DNA of 64,000 nucleotides from Trichoplax adhaerens (lineage: Eukaryota > Placozoa > Uniplacotomia > Trichoplacea > Trichoplacidae). Below, in pieces: positions 24,146 to 35,713 of the stretch. Below the pieces are notes generated by a model. The model ran no database searches. It was not told where the DNA came from and was given only the letters and a program-made list of their open reading frames with translations. The DNA is taken from positions 2,332,152 to 2,396,151 of the forward strand of contig NW_002060944.1 of the NCBI RefSeq assembly GCF_000150275.1, read 5' to 3'. Numbering within the stretch: the first letter of the stretch is position 1; every line of letters starts with the position of its first letter. Position numbers and translations under genes: made by a program.

Positions 24146-25671
24146 TTACTACATGAGAAAAGTGATTGACATTGTTATAGTACAATATTATATTCTAATA
24201 TGGGTAGTGGTTTTAAATTGCACCTCAAAAGTAGGGAACTGCATAATTTAAAATTCTTTGCGCTCAACCAGGTTGATGCTATGATGGACACACATTAGTA
24301 CGCTAAAAATTTGAAGTATTATAAACGATATTAATTCTCAGTGATCGTCCACATTGTGCGACACATGTGAGTCTGTTCATGTTTTAATCAAAAACGGAGG
24401 CGATCTTGTGATAATTGATTTTATCTGATAGATTACATTTATAGTCCAATCGAAAAATTATGGAATCTTTACATTTTTGTAAATTTTAGGCAATTTTCTA
24501 AATGCTCAGCAGAAGTACGATAACGATAAATAGCAACTTTATTAGTAGAGGTGTACGAGTGTATATGTTATGGATGCTAATTAAGGTACTAGAGACAATA
24601 AAATGAGCATGGTATACTGCACTTAAGCTAATGGTGTAAGGCTTGTTTTCTTAGTTGATGTATGTGGTTACTACGTAGTTAAGCGGATATCGTCATATTT
24701 CGTATCAATGATACTGTGAAGCAATGATACTAACGGTCATAAAACCAATTAGTGATTCTCCTGTAGTTGCTGTAAGGAACAATTGACGCTGAAAGCTACT
24801 AATTTCTTCAGGACTATTATACGCGTGTTACTATATATTTGGCGTGAGTGCCAATATGGGCATTTCGTTGAGGTACTCCTCTATTTGATTGATTTTGCTT
24901 TATCAAATTAAAGATCTTGCAGTATTTATCCTATATTATAATTAATTATTGACGTTTAGAGAATCGTAGCATTTCGAAAGCTTTCTATATCAATATCCAT
25001 TATCGAACTACAGATTGTGCTCATTCAATTCAACATGAGCCTTCAAAATAGATGTCTTCAAATTTTTTTTTAATAGGGGCTGATTAAACTGATTGTTTGC
25101 TGATTATTTAGGCAAAGTAGTTTAAGATTATGAAGCATATAAGTATCCTTTATATAATCATATATTCCAATGATCATTTTTACAAATGAGGTATAGATTT
25201 AAGGTATCTCATGGTACTGTACCTTCAATATTTTAAAAAACTGAACGAAACGTTGGTAATTGCGTTATCATGTGCACTTGCCGTCCAACGGCGTTGCGTG
25301 TCAATTGCAGGGTGCAACTGCCTCACATTGCTTATTAATTATCTTCTCTTTTGGTTAACATACAAGAGGACAGAGCTAGTACAAATAGTTACTATCAAAA
25401 GAAACTAATATTCTATCTACATAGCCATAGTAAAAAATTTATAGCCACTATGAATTGCCAAAAATTTAACTAAAATTGAGATTGTATAAATTATAAAGAA
25501 TCTCATTCCACATTGACAGTTACACACGTTGGGGTAATTTTTTTTGGTAAATCCTTTCTGCTTTAATTACATAGCCGCCATATACAAAACCCTCTTTTAT
25601 TTTATAGTATAATGGATTCTAGCATATCGTAATTTATTGAAATTCTTACTATGTATAACGTATTTTAATAA
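24146..25671. other. Convergent spacer between MGST copies 3 and 4
   Basis: Nothing recognised on either strand, and no dense pentamer array. The plus-strand frame at 25211-25408 is Leu/Ile-rich but lacks any MAPEG motif or splice partner. Confidence 0.45.
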
Positions 25672-26547
25672 CTACAAGTATACAGATGCTTGGCTAATAA
25701 CTGTAACAGTCATAGCAATAATTAAGAGTAAGCTAATAGTATGAGCAATTGCCCGGGCTGGCTGAGGTATAGCATTTAGGTATATTATTGTATGAAGAAT
25801 ACGAACTGCAGTAAATGCTCTAAAGTACTTTTGCGCCGTATCAAAGGGCGGATCGGTAAGGATATACAATAATCCAGCGAATAAGAAGAGTGGGATATTT
25901 TCTAGATCATTTAGGTGCACCCTATACACAAAGAAGTCTAATTATTTGCAAGATAGACAGCTATACACTCAGTATACAGTATATCGGTCTTCTTTCGTAA
26001 ATTTTGCTATCAAATTTTAATTACAAGGAAAAAAATGTCACCTTCTAGTCCGTTCCACAGTTACGTTCGTTTTGGTAGAGGAAGTGGAATCATCAACGGT
26101 AATTGACGGCTCTGATATCTATTAAAGAAAATAAGTATAAAGTCATGAATAAGAATGCAGCAAAGTAGTCCGTTTTTAATATTTTTAATTTAAGGTTCGA
26201 TCTTTTAATAAATGTATTACCACTATGCATCTACTTATACTATTTATTATTATTAATAGAAGAGTTTGAAATATTTCATGCAGGCATTGCACTCAGCTCC
26301 TCTAGTAACATAGCGTTTATTTATTATTATTGTTAATGCTTCATAGGTATGGTAGGATATTTTATTCGCATAATGATGATATGATGTGAGTATTTCAGTC
26401 GTTGGGGTCCTTGTAGCTCCCCAGCGATCCTACCTTATGACTTAGGATAGTAGCAAATGCTACAAAGAACATTTTTAAGATCAAAATGCTAGCATAGAAT
26501 GCATAGCATGAAAATACTGGATTATCATAAGAAAATCTTGCGGTCAT
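25672..26547 (-). CDS. MGST1: Microsomal glutathione S-transferase 1-like, copy 4
   Basis: Exons 26547-26434, 26118-26042 and 25921-25672 give 146 residues. TM1 follows S-Y-D-N-P-V-F. V-E-R-T-R-R-V-H-L-N-D-L-E-N-I is the family core, then L-T-D-P-P, F-R-A-F-T-A-V-R-I-L-H-T and P-Q-P-A-R. Exon 2 encodes a Ser/Thr-rich linker unlike the other copies. The frame is open upstream of the ATG at 26547, but that sequence is TACTG repeat, so the internal ATG matching the family is preferred. Divergent from argininosuccinate synthase across the largest array in the window. Confidence 0.92.
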
Positions 26548-26597
26548 AATGACTTCTTCCAAGCCAGATTTGATTTGATGAGATTCGAGATTTAGTA

Positions 26598-27990
26598 GCG
26601 TACTGTACTGTACACTCAGTGTACAGCTGGGCCACCGTAGCTGAGCCACTGAGCCAGAAGCACAGCGCAGTCTAGAAAGTGTGGTAAGTGTACGGCTGTA
26701 CGGCAGCTACGGCTCTTATAGTTCAGTACAGTAGTTTCGTGTACAGCTGCTATCGGGTAGTAGCCTGCTAGGCTGCTACTACCGTACGGCAGCTAGAAGC
26801 CACTGACTCTTGTTATAGGCACGGATCGGACTGGGCCGTTCTAGCATTTGTACGCATCTCTGTAACGGCTAGAAAAAATGAATCATATACGCTACGGTAC
26901 AGTATATTATGGTATAAAGTATACCATTTGTACAGTACAGTACAGTACTGTACGTTAGTTTCAGCAATATTTTTTCCTCTTTGTACTGTACTGTACACTG
27001 TACTACCGTAAGGCCGTAACGTAACGATGGCCCAAAATGTACACAGTGATAACTTTGCTTTAATACTGTAGTACAGTAATGTACTGTACTGTACAGTACA
27101 CTAGTTTCATTTCGTTTTGTCAGGCCGGGGGTGGGGGTGGGGCCGGGGGTTTGTGTACAGTATACAGTACTGTACTGTTCTGTACTGTACGGTACTGTAC
27201 TGTACTGTACGGCAACTTGTCTTTTTTACTGTACTGTACTGTACTGTACACTGTACAGTACAGTAACACACCCACAAACCTACAGTACAAGGTACTAGTA
27301 CTGTAGAAAGCTTTTTTGAAAATACTGTACTGTAGTGTACAGTACAGTACAGTGTACAGTACACTGTACTGCACTGTACTAGATTCCAAAACTTGAATTC
27401 GAGGGTGGTGGAGGTAAGCATTTTGATGTTGTTTGATTTTTCTTCGATTTTTAAAGAGACTCACTTTGTAATATACCTTCGCAATTTGTTTATGTTGATC
27501 CTTTGCTTTTACCAATTAGGCCCCTATTAATCGATTCATGTAATATTATTAGCCATTCACTATACAGCATGCGTTAGACTACTTACCATACTAAGGGTTA
27601 ACGGTGTACAGTAGACCCTGGTATTTCCAGTCACTAAAAAGCACATACTGTACTGTACACTGTACAGTGTACAGTGCTGTACAATAATGAGTGCACATAC
27701 TGTACTGTACTGTACATTACAGTACAGTTCTGTACTTAGTAGGCCTAGACTAAGATACTGTATAGATATACGTACAGTACTATATGTACTGGAGGCTGTA
27801 AGACTGTGATATACGCAACGTAGACGTTCCGCATACAGTACAGTACAGTATAAAGGGAGAGGGAACAGGAAATGGCTTTTTTTTAATAAAAATAGTCTCT
27901 ACTGTACTGTGCACTGTACAGTACTTACTGTTCAACGCATAGTACCTGAAGGATGGTAGTACTGTACGATACTACAGTACGATGTGTAGC
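26598..27990. repeat. 1.4-kb mosaic of TACTG/CAGTA arrays
   Basis: The largest block of the repeat: runs of TACTG and CAGTA in both orientations, many TACTGTACAGTA and GTGTACAC-like dyads, separated by unique patches with higher GC than the rest of the window (TACGGCAGCTA and CTGCTACTACCG motifs around 26690-26800, and a G-rich tract at 27127). Overlapping open frames on both strands (27079-27515) encode only repeat peptides. It starts about 50 bases upstream of MGST copy 4 and fades about 1.7 kb before argininosuccinate synthase. Confidence 0.9.
27127..27149 (+). other. Putative G-quadruplex tract
   Basis: Four G runs of 5, 5, 4 and 5 bases are separated by T, T and CC. This is a textbook fit to a short-loop intramolecular G-quadruplex on the plus strand and is extreme for a genome this AT-rich. 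It sits inside the pentamer mosaic. Folding is inferred from sequence only. Confidence 0.75.
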
Positions 27991-29669
27991 CAACCTCTTG
28001 TACCGTCGATGATAGCGACGTTTTTTTTTGCTAGACTCTTCACTGAAAGGAGAAAAATAAAAGTCCCTTCACTAGCACTGTTCGTATTCGAGGCCAAGGC
28101 CTTGTTACATAGTCAGTCGTCGATGTCACTGCTGTGCACTGCCTAGTAAACGTAAAATTGTAGCTGAAATGAATTTATAATTGCGGTGTAATTTATTTAT
28201 GAATTAAAACTAGCATTCAGATTTTAAGAATCAACGTACTATATATATAGTACATGTAATTGTTACAAACAAGTGCACAACATTCGCTACACAATTTTTT
28301 AATAAGTATGCGTATACGGGACTGTATAGGTGATGCAAGATGGCGGGTGGATAATATGAGCGAATTAAAGTACTGTATTAAAGCTGTAAGAAGTATGTCT
28401 GCAATTGTATTAGCTCTGAATTTCTTGAGATCTCATTAACAGTACGTTTTTCTGTATGTGGCAAGCTCCATTAGCAGGTTAAAACATGACAAATAAATAA
28501 ACTTCAAAGACTAGATCTAGATATACAGCTGCAGGGTACCGTCTACGGCTCCTTTTAAGGGCAGTTGCAGTATAGGTGTTAATTAAAGCCAAATTGGAGA
28601 TGATACTGCACCATTAAATTTAATTACTAAAATTATAATTACCTGATAATTTAGGAATTCACCAATAAACAAACAGCTCATTTATTACTGTACAGTAAAA
28701 ACGTCCAACAGCTGCTATGATCGTACATTTTACTGATGTCGGTTTTGCTGCTAAATCGGGATCGTAACACTTTAAGCAATTAAGAAGTAATCATAAAAGT
28801 GCAGCACAAAAAGGGCTTTTTGTAACTCTGACCGTGTGCCTAGCGGTATCATGAAAGGATAATATTTAAAGGATCATAGCACTGTCTTGTATTTGTATTG
28901 TTCACGATATAAAGATGTCTTATGCTTCGATGGATCTACCCGAATTTAAGCTAGAATTCGGGAAATATCAATCGGAGTAGTAGATACTGACTAGCAATGT
29001 TTAAAAGAGACCGTAATTAGATAGGGAAATTAAGACCTTTCGCCGTTGATTGCCTAAAATTATAGCGATCCTAATTTATAATTTAGATATGGTAACTCAT
29101 TATTCGGTACTTTTTATGATATCTCTCTATATATATTGCAATGTCATGGTATATTGACAGTCCAGCGTTGTCTATCCCTGATTCCTGATTCTTGGCGGAA
29201 ATTAGTAAGTACCGTGTATTCTTTCTATGAGTTATAAACCCAAATACGGTATCTACTATGTAAGAACAGTTGTAAGTACTTAGCAGTAAATTACTACAAG
29301 CTATCTGTATCTTTACCGTCTAGACTGAAGTATTATAGTAAGAGTTCTAGTTTCAGCTCGAATAAAAACACTAAACATAAATTACTACAAGCTATATGTA
29401 TCTTTACCGTCTTGAATGAAGTATTATAGTAAGAGTTTCAGTTTCAGTTCCGATAAAAAACACTAAACATAAAAACGAGAATAAGCTATTATAACATACT
29501 CGACAAGCTTACCAATCTCTAATTATACCTCAAATAATATCCGACTAGTCTGAAGATATGTGTATAATAATGCAATCGTTTGTAATGGTTTATTTCCGAT
29601 GATCAATTTATACCATATGCAATAGTTTTCTATCAACAATTATCATTGTGGTCGCGTACTATTTCAAGC
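27991..29669. other. Upstream region of argininosuccinate synthase
   Basis: No coding chain on either strand. A single TACTGTACAGTA lies near 28687-28698. A two-unit 91-base duplication (listed separately) ends about 200 bases before the start codon. The proximal promoter of the synthase must lie here, but no TATA box or initiator could be chosen with confidence. Confidence 0.4.
29288..29470. repeat. Two-copy 91-base tandem duplication
   Basis: Units begin with AAATTACTACAAGCTAT at 29288 and again at 29379 and end with CACTAAACATAAA. They differ at a handful of positions. The duplication lies about 200-380 bases upstream of the argininosuccinate synthase ATG. Confidence 0.92.
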
Positions 29670-32600
29670 ATGAGTGACGAAAAAGAAACCGTAGTATTGG
29701 CATACAGTGGCGGGCTCGATACTTCGTGTATCCTCGTTTGGTTGCAAGAGCAAGGTTTTAACGTTATAGCTTACATGGTATGTAGTAGCATGGTAAAGTG
29801 TGTAATCTTGGTATAAACAAGCACTTTTTCGATGTTCGAACAACCATTGCAGTTATCTTTTAACTCTATACAGTATAAGTTTGATATTTAGTCGTGCAAA
29901 CGTACGCACGACATCCAGTATATGATGCTGCGACCGTTAAATATGACCGTAATTGTCATACTGTACAGTATACTTTTAAATGATTTAAATGAGTAACTCA
30001 ATGAGACCATTTTACACATTGTAATAGATGGTTAAGATTAAATTTTTATTTACCGTATATTACAAAATGAATGTAATCTATATTAAAAATTAACTATAAA
30101 TTACATTGCACATTACTGTACAGTACATCTAATAGGCACGATAAACTGCATAGTTTACGCATAATTATCGAAATTAATCAGCTTTCTATGGAACTCTTTG
30201 ATATACTGTATTATATGAATCCTACGAAGCAAATGTTTGGTGAAGAATGATCTCTACCATAGTATGCGGTAGTAGTCGTAACTGGAATGGTTACAATTAT
30301 AATTATTGAATTTTATTCATTACTTATGAATATTAATTCGTTCAGATTAAAATTATTATAATATTTACATTTAAGGATTTCTGATATCCTGTGCCGTTAG
30401 CAGAAGGGTTACAGTCTTAGTGATAAATGATTGCAATTAATTTAAACGCGCTTATAGATAGATACCCTTTGGCCTAAAGGGTCTCATTTCAGTCTGCGGT
30501 AATAATTATTTAATTATTTTATATAGTATTTAAGCATACATAATGGTTAAGTTAATGCAACGTTTATTAGAAGAATCTTATATGGATAATATTTCCCTAA
30601 TATTTTATTGCGCCTCTAATATAGTTTTGTATTACATATATTCTGGATAAGTTATATTGTGAACTAGAGAGACAAAGAACACCTGTGTAAAGGATTTGCT
30701 ATCTGATATGATTTTTTTATAAGATTATCTAATGGCCAGTTTACTTTAGGCTGATGTTGGCCAGGAAGAAGATATGGAAGGTGCTAAAGCGAAGGCCAAA
30801 AAACTTGGTGCTACAAAAGTTAGTAAATTGAAATATTTTTACGATTAATAGTAAATAATAAAATTCAGAGGTGTGCTATTTCGTAACGATTATTTTATTA
30901 ACCTTTATGAACAAACTAAATATAGGCGTATACTGATCAGTTCCTATTTAATGGATGTGATTGCATTTGTTAAGGTTTTCTTAGAAGATTTAAGACAACA
31001 ATTTGTTGAAGAATTTGTTTTTGCCGCTATTAAATCTAATGCTGCTTATGAAGATCGCTACTTAATGGGGACAGGTATGGTACATTTATAAATAAGCTAA
31101 CAGTTTAAATGAGAATGAATTGATGCCAAAGTGCTTGTTACAACTGCTATTGTAGCACAAACGACTATCGAATACTACAAGATCGATCACTAATAAAATT
31201 CCTCAATCGTCCCACTGATTGAGTCAAGCACTAATGTAGTTAACTAAGTACTTGATCGTCTCCATGACTAGTATCCCAAGTCTCGCACAGAATAGCCATA
31301 GCCGTGTACGGTAATTAAATTTTATTACTAAGCAGGCATGAACGTTCTCATCAAAATGCAAACCGAATTTCATATTTATAGAAATCTTTAGATCAAGATA
31401 ACTTAAACCAGTTTGGATGAGTTATCCAATCACACGATGACAATCCATCCAAAAAGTTTCAAACACGACTCTACTTAACCTTAGTCAAAGCAGTTAATTA
31501 CTTAATACTTAAATAATATAAGCATTAAAAAATAGCGGAAGGAAAGTATAATAAGCCTTTAGAATGTAATATATAGGCATTCTCACGGTCAAAGCTTGAC
31601 TGTGACAGTGCTATAGTAGAATGGTTGTTAGACTGATGTCTCACGTCAAATATCAAGCATGACCTTGGTAAATAATGCCATGTTTTTTAAGATTAAAGCA
31701 TTGAAAAGTAAGGCATGTTGTGGATTACGGTTTGTTAAAGTGGTATTGAAACATAGTAAAATGCGACTACATTACAATTTAGTGTGCTTATTTTAAATCT
31801 TTAATAACTGATATATCATGTTCGATTACGGTTTGTCATTATTTGGTAAATGCTAGAGGCCTCTTAACGAATTTTATCATGCGCTAGTGCCCAAAATTAT
31901 GAATTGGCACTAGCTCTGCTTAGTTATGCGTGCCATATCTTTTAATCTTGAATACCCTATATCTATGCAATATGACCAGCAGTTTTGATTTGAATTTATG
32001 GGAATAAATGGTCAACTGATAAATGATTCTTATTCTGATGAATGTATTACGATTTTCAGTCGCTGCTTATATTTCAGTAATTGGGTCAACACGATATCGG
32101 TGATTTTTAGACGCTACAGAATTAGTCTACATGACCTAGAAATATTTGGACTAGATTAGGTAGTTTCTTTGCTTCTGACAGAGGTATTACTGAATTATGA
32201 ATTATTGTCACAAATATTCTAATTGGAATCTTAAATCATGATAGTTTATAAAATCAAGTACGAGCATTTAAAATAGTATCAATATCTTCAGAACTCACAC
32301 TCTTTAATTCTATGTGCCAATATGATGGTTTGTATAATTTAATGACTATGACGTCATTATAGTTATTGACTGGCTTGCTTTAATCTTAAAATAATTACTC
32401 GTATGTTGAAGCTCTTAGGAAAATGGAACATGCTAAATAATTTTGCATCATTGATCGGCGGCAACTTGATATTTAAATCTTTGTTATCGTTACAGCTTTC
32501 GCCCGTCCATGCATCGCGCGTCGTCAGGTCGAGATTGCTTTGCAAGAAAATGCCCGCTACTTATCTCATGGAGCCACTGGCAAAGTGAGCTTGTATAGCT

Positions 32601-35415
32601 ATCGCAGTTTAAAGAGATTACTAAATTGTTCATAGAGATTGCTTTTTCCGCAAATTACTTTATGCTAGTTAGATAATAGACATAACTGCTTACATTTATC
32701 CAAATTTTAGGGCAACGATCAAGTTCGATTTGAACTAACGTACTATGCTCTATATCCTGAGGCTAAAGTGAGATATGTGCTTGTTTTAAGTCAATTCTAA
32801 TTCAGGAATGTTTATTTTTAGCATCTATGATTGCATATACTTAAGCTGAAGGGTTCTAATAGTAATAAGTTTGTTACCATTATATTGATTTTTTAAAATC
32901 ATTTACTTCTAGGTTATTGCACCATGGAGACTACCTGAGTTCTACAATCGTTTTAAAGGAAGAACCGATCTGTTTGAATATGCTAAGGTATAATATCGTA
33001 AAGTCACTCACAAATATAGCGAACGATTATGTAAAAATCATAGATTGAACATACGGATAGAGATATAAGGAATGTAACATTAGATTTAGAATCATAACGA
33101 AATGATTCTAGCTAGAGTCTTTAAATGTATAGGCCCACGACATCCCTTTACCCGTAACTCCAAAGAAACCGTGGAGTATCGACGAGAATATGATGCATGT
33201 GAGGTAAAAGAAACTTTTATAACAAAAGCAGTAATAGTTATTATGATGCTTTGAAAAATGTTGATCGATTACTGAATGGTAAAAGTTAAAATGTAAGCAT
33301 TGCGTAAAGGTAGAAATGGCGTTAAGAGTCTCCTCAAGTTATTATATCGAGCTATTGGGACATTTTTGCTATATTTATGCAGCTACATTTTCTAAGGTAA
33401 TATATTAAAACTTATTCACCTTCATATTTTATATGTATGAAGTTACGAAGCTGGGTTACTAGAGAATCCATGGGTAAGCATAGAGTGATTTAATTTTTGG
33501 TTCATATAGAGTAAGAATGACTTCATACCTACAGCAAAATTTTGAAGGGCTATTTTAATTACCTTCATTTGTTGCAGGAAATCGCTCCGGATGATTTATA
33601 CAAGACGACAGTTGACCCGAAAGATGCTCCCAATGAAGTTTGTTAATTTAGATTTTTAAATAGTATAGTGTAATTCGCTATTTATCATAAAATTTCATGA
33701 ATAATTAACAGTTAGAATCATATCTCCTGTGCTGTATAGTACATACTGTAATTCTTGATCATAGTATTCAATTTCTTCCATTATTATATACATTCTTTAG
33801 CCTGACGTTCTGGATATTGAGTTTAAAGCTGGTAATTTCTCTTTAAATATTGTTACTATATGTACATTTGTTAATTTGGCAATACAGTATTTTTAAAAAG
33901 GCTGATTGTTTATTTTACTGTATTACCTAACGGAATTTTCTGAAATTAAACATTGACTTCAAGGGATTCCGATCTCTGTGAAAAATGTTAATTCTGGAGA
34001 TGTTTATTCAAATCCTATGCAGCTATTCCTTTACTTAAACACGATCGGGTAAACTGCTATAGTGATAAAAGTAATAACAATTATATACTGTATTATCAAT
34101 ATGGTTTGCAAAATTGTGTCGCTTTTTGGTGGATACTGAACAATTTTTCGTCTTCTCGTATGGCTATAATATTAGCGCAATTTTCTATTTCCTTCTAGAA
34201 CTCGCCATGGAATTGGAAGAATAGATATTGTGGAAAATCGTTTTATTGGAATGAAATCGAGGGGAATTTACGAAACGCGAGCCGCAACAATTCTACATGT
34301 TGCACATCTTGATATTGAAGCAATTTGTTTGGATAAGGTAAGCAGTAATTATTATAATAATCAGGTATCTTATCAAAGATCATATACCGGAAGCGTAAGA
34401 GTTTGGTATTTATTTCTGCAATGAAATTCCAATTTAATTTCAGGAGTTAAGAAAAATCAAGCAAGGTTTGAGTATCAAGTTATCTGAACAAGTTTATCAT
34501 GGTAAAAATTTAACCTTGTATCAGATTGCAGGTGCAGTAAATGTAATGGATCTTTTTTATTTTTATGATGAATTTCTGATGTAGGTCTGTGGTGGAGTCC
34601 AGAATGCATTTTTACGAGGTCTGCTAAATACACTACCTGTACTCGTATATTACACAAAAAGGCTTAATTATTTATGCCTTGGAATCAATATTCGCCTTGC
34701 TTAAATACGTACTACGTAGTTATTTGATTTTCTAATAAGGATTTAGACTCGCTAAATTTTTGAAAACTGTTACTTTTTCAGATTTTGCATTGATAAAAGT
34801 CAAGAATGCGTGGCTGGAACTGTACGTGTTTCAGTTTTTAAAGGACAGGTAATACCGCAGATTTCTGGTTATATGATATAACTATTGTTACTTATGCAAT
34901 ATTTCGGTAATCATAATTTTAACAATATGTAACAAAGCTATTGAAAGTTGCGATATATTGTAAGTTTCGAGATAAAAAACTGAACCTAAGCTATCACGGT
35001 ATTGATATTCGTTGCACTTTGTCTAATAATAACAGGTATACATTAAATGTCGTCGAGGTGATATGTCATTATATAATGAAGAACTAGTAAGGTGAGCAGT
35101 CATACCGGAGCAGTGTTATCATGTATTTCAGATTATACACTGGTTTACATTTACGAGTAAACGTTAACATTCTACCTTGAGTTAAAAATCTTTTATCTAT
35201 TTGTACCTACTACGTCAGTATGGATGTTTCTGGAAGTTATGATCCACAAGATGCCGGAGGTTTTATCAAAATTAATGGATTGAGGTAAATTCTTTCGATC
35301 TTACTCTATCATTGGTGGCTCAGAAATAAACTTGCGCGTGATACTCATTATTGCGTTATGTATTTTTAGATTGCAGGAACATGCCCGGCTGCGCAAAACT
35401 CAGTCAAAATCTTAG
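29670..35415 (+). CDS. ASS1: Argininosuccinate synthase
   Basis: Cytosolic ligase joining citrulline and aspartate, with ATP going to AMP, to make argininosuccinate (arginine synthesis, citrulline-NO cycle). Eighteen small exons: 29670-29777, 30750-30818, 30975-31074, 32496-32584, 32711-32767, 32913-32987, 33133-33203, 33443-33473, 33578-33637, 33801-33831, 33964-34048, 34199-34337, 34444-34501, 34585-34618, 34782-34848, 35036-35091, 35219-35284 and 35370-35415. All phases match, giving 413 residues (human 412). Seen: the ATP-pyrophosphatase loop A-Y-S-G-G-L-D-T-S (11-19), [63 protein letters not shown] and S-L-Y-N-E-E-L-V. No break is seen. The nearly 1-kb first intron carries two isolated TACTGTACAGTA dyads. 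Confidence 0.98.
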
Positions 35416-35713
35416 GCGCAAAGTCTTCTCGTTTAGCTACTGCATAATGATATATATTATTTATCTATCGTCACGCAGCTTGCAACCTTACGAGTATATA
35501 AGTAGGGATTCTACATTTACTGCTAGTACCGTCTAGAACTATTACTTAATCCACTGTCTTATTAAATTTTTAAATTAATAGAAATTTGATAGATTCATCA
35601 AATTTTCATTGGTAGTAAGCAATACATAGTTTTAGCCCAAACTTGCTATAAATTTTACTTTATTAAGAATCGGCTTGCTTTTTACGAATAAAGTAGCAAC
35701 TTAAAAGGTACAT

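Noticed and set aside
27079-27515. Overlapping open frames of 75-131 codons on both strands
   Set aside because: They translate the TACTG/CAGTA array into Tyr-Ser-Thr-Val / Cys-Thr-Val-Leu periodic peptides. The pentamer is stop-free in several frames, so length here is not evidence of coding. The same applies to frames at 7984-8262, 16789-17016, 22515-22718, 49293-49481 and 49520-49729.
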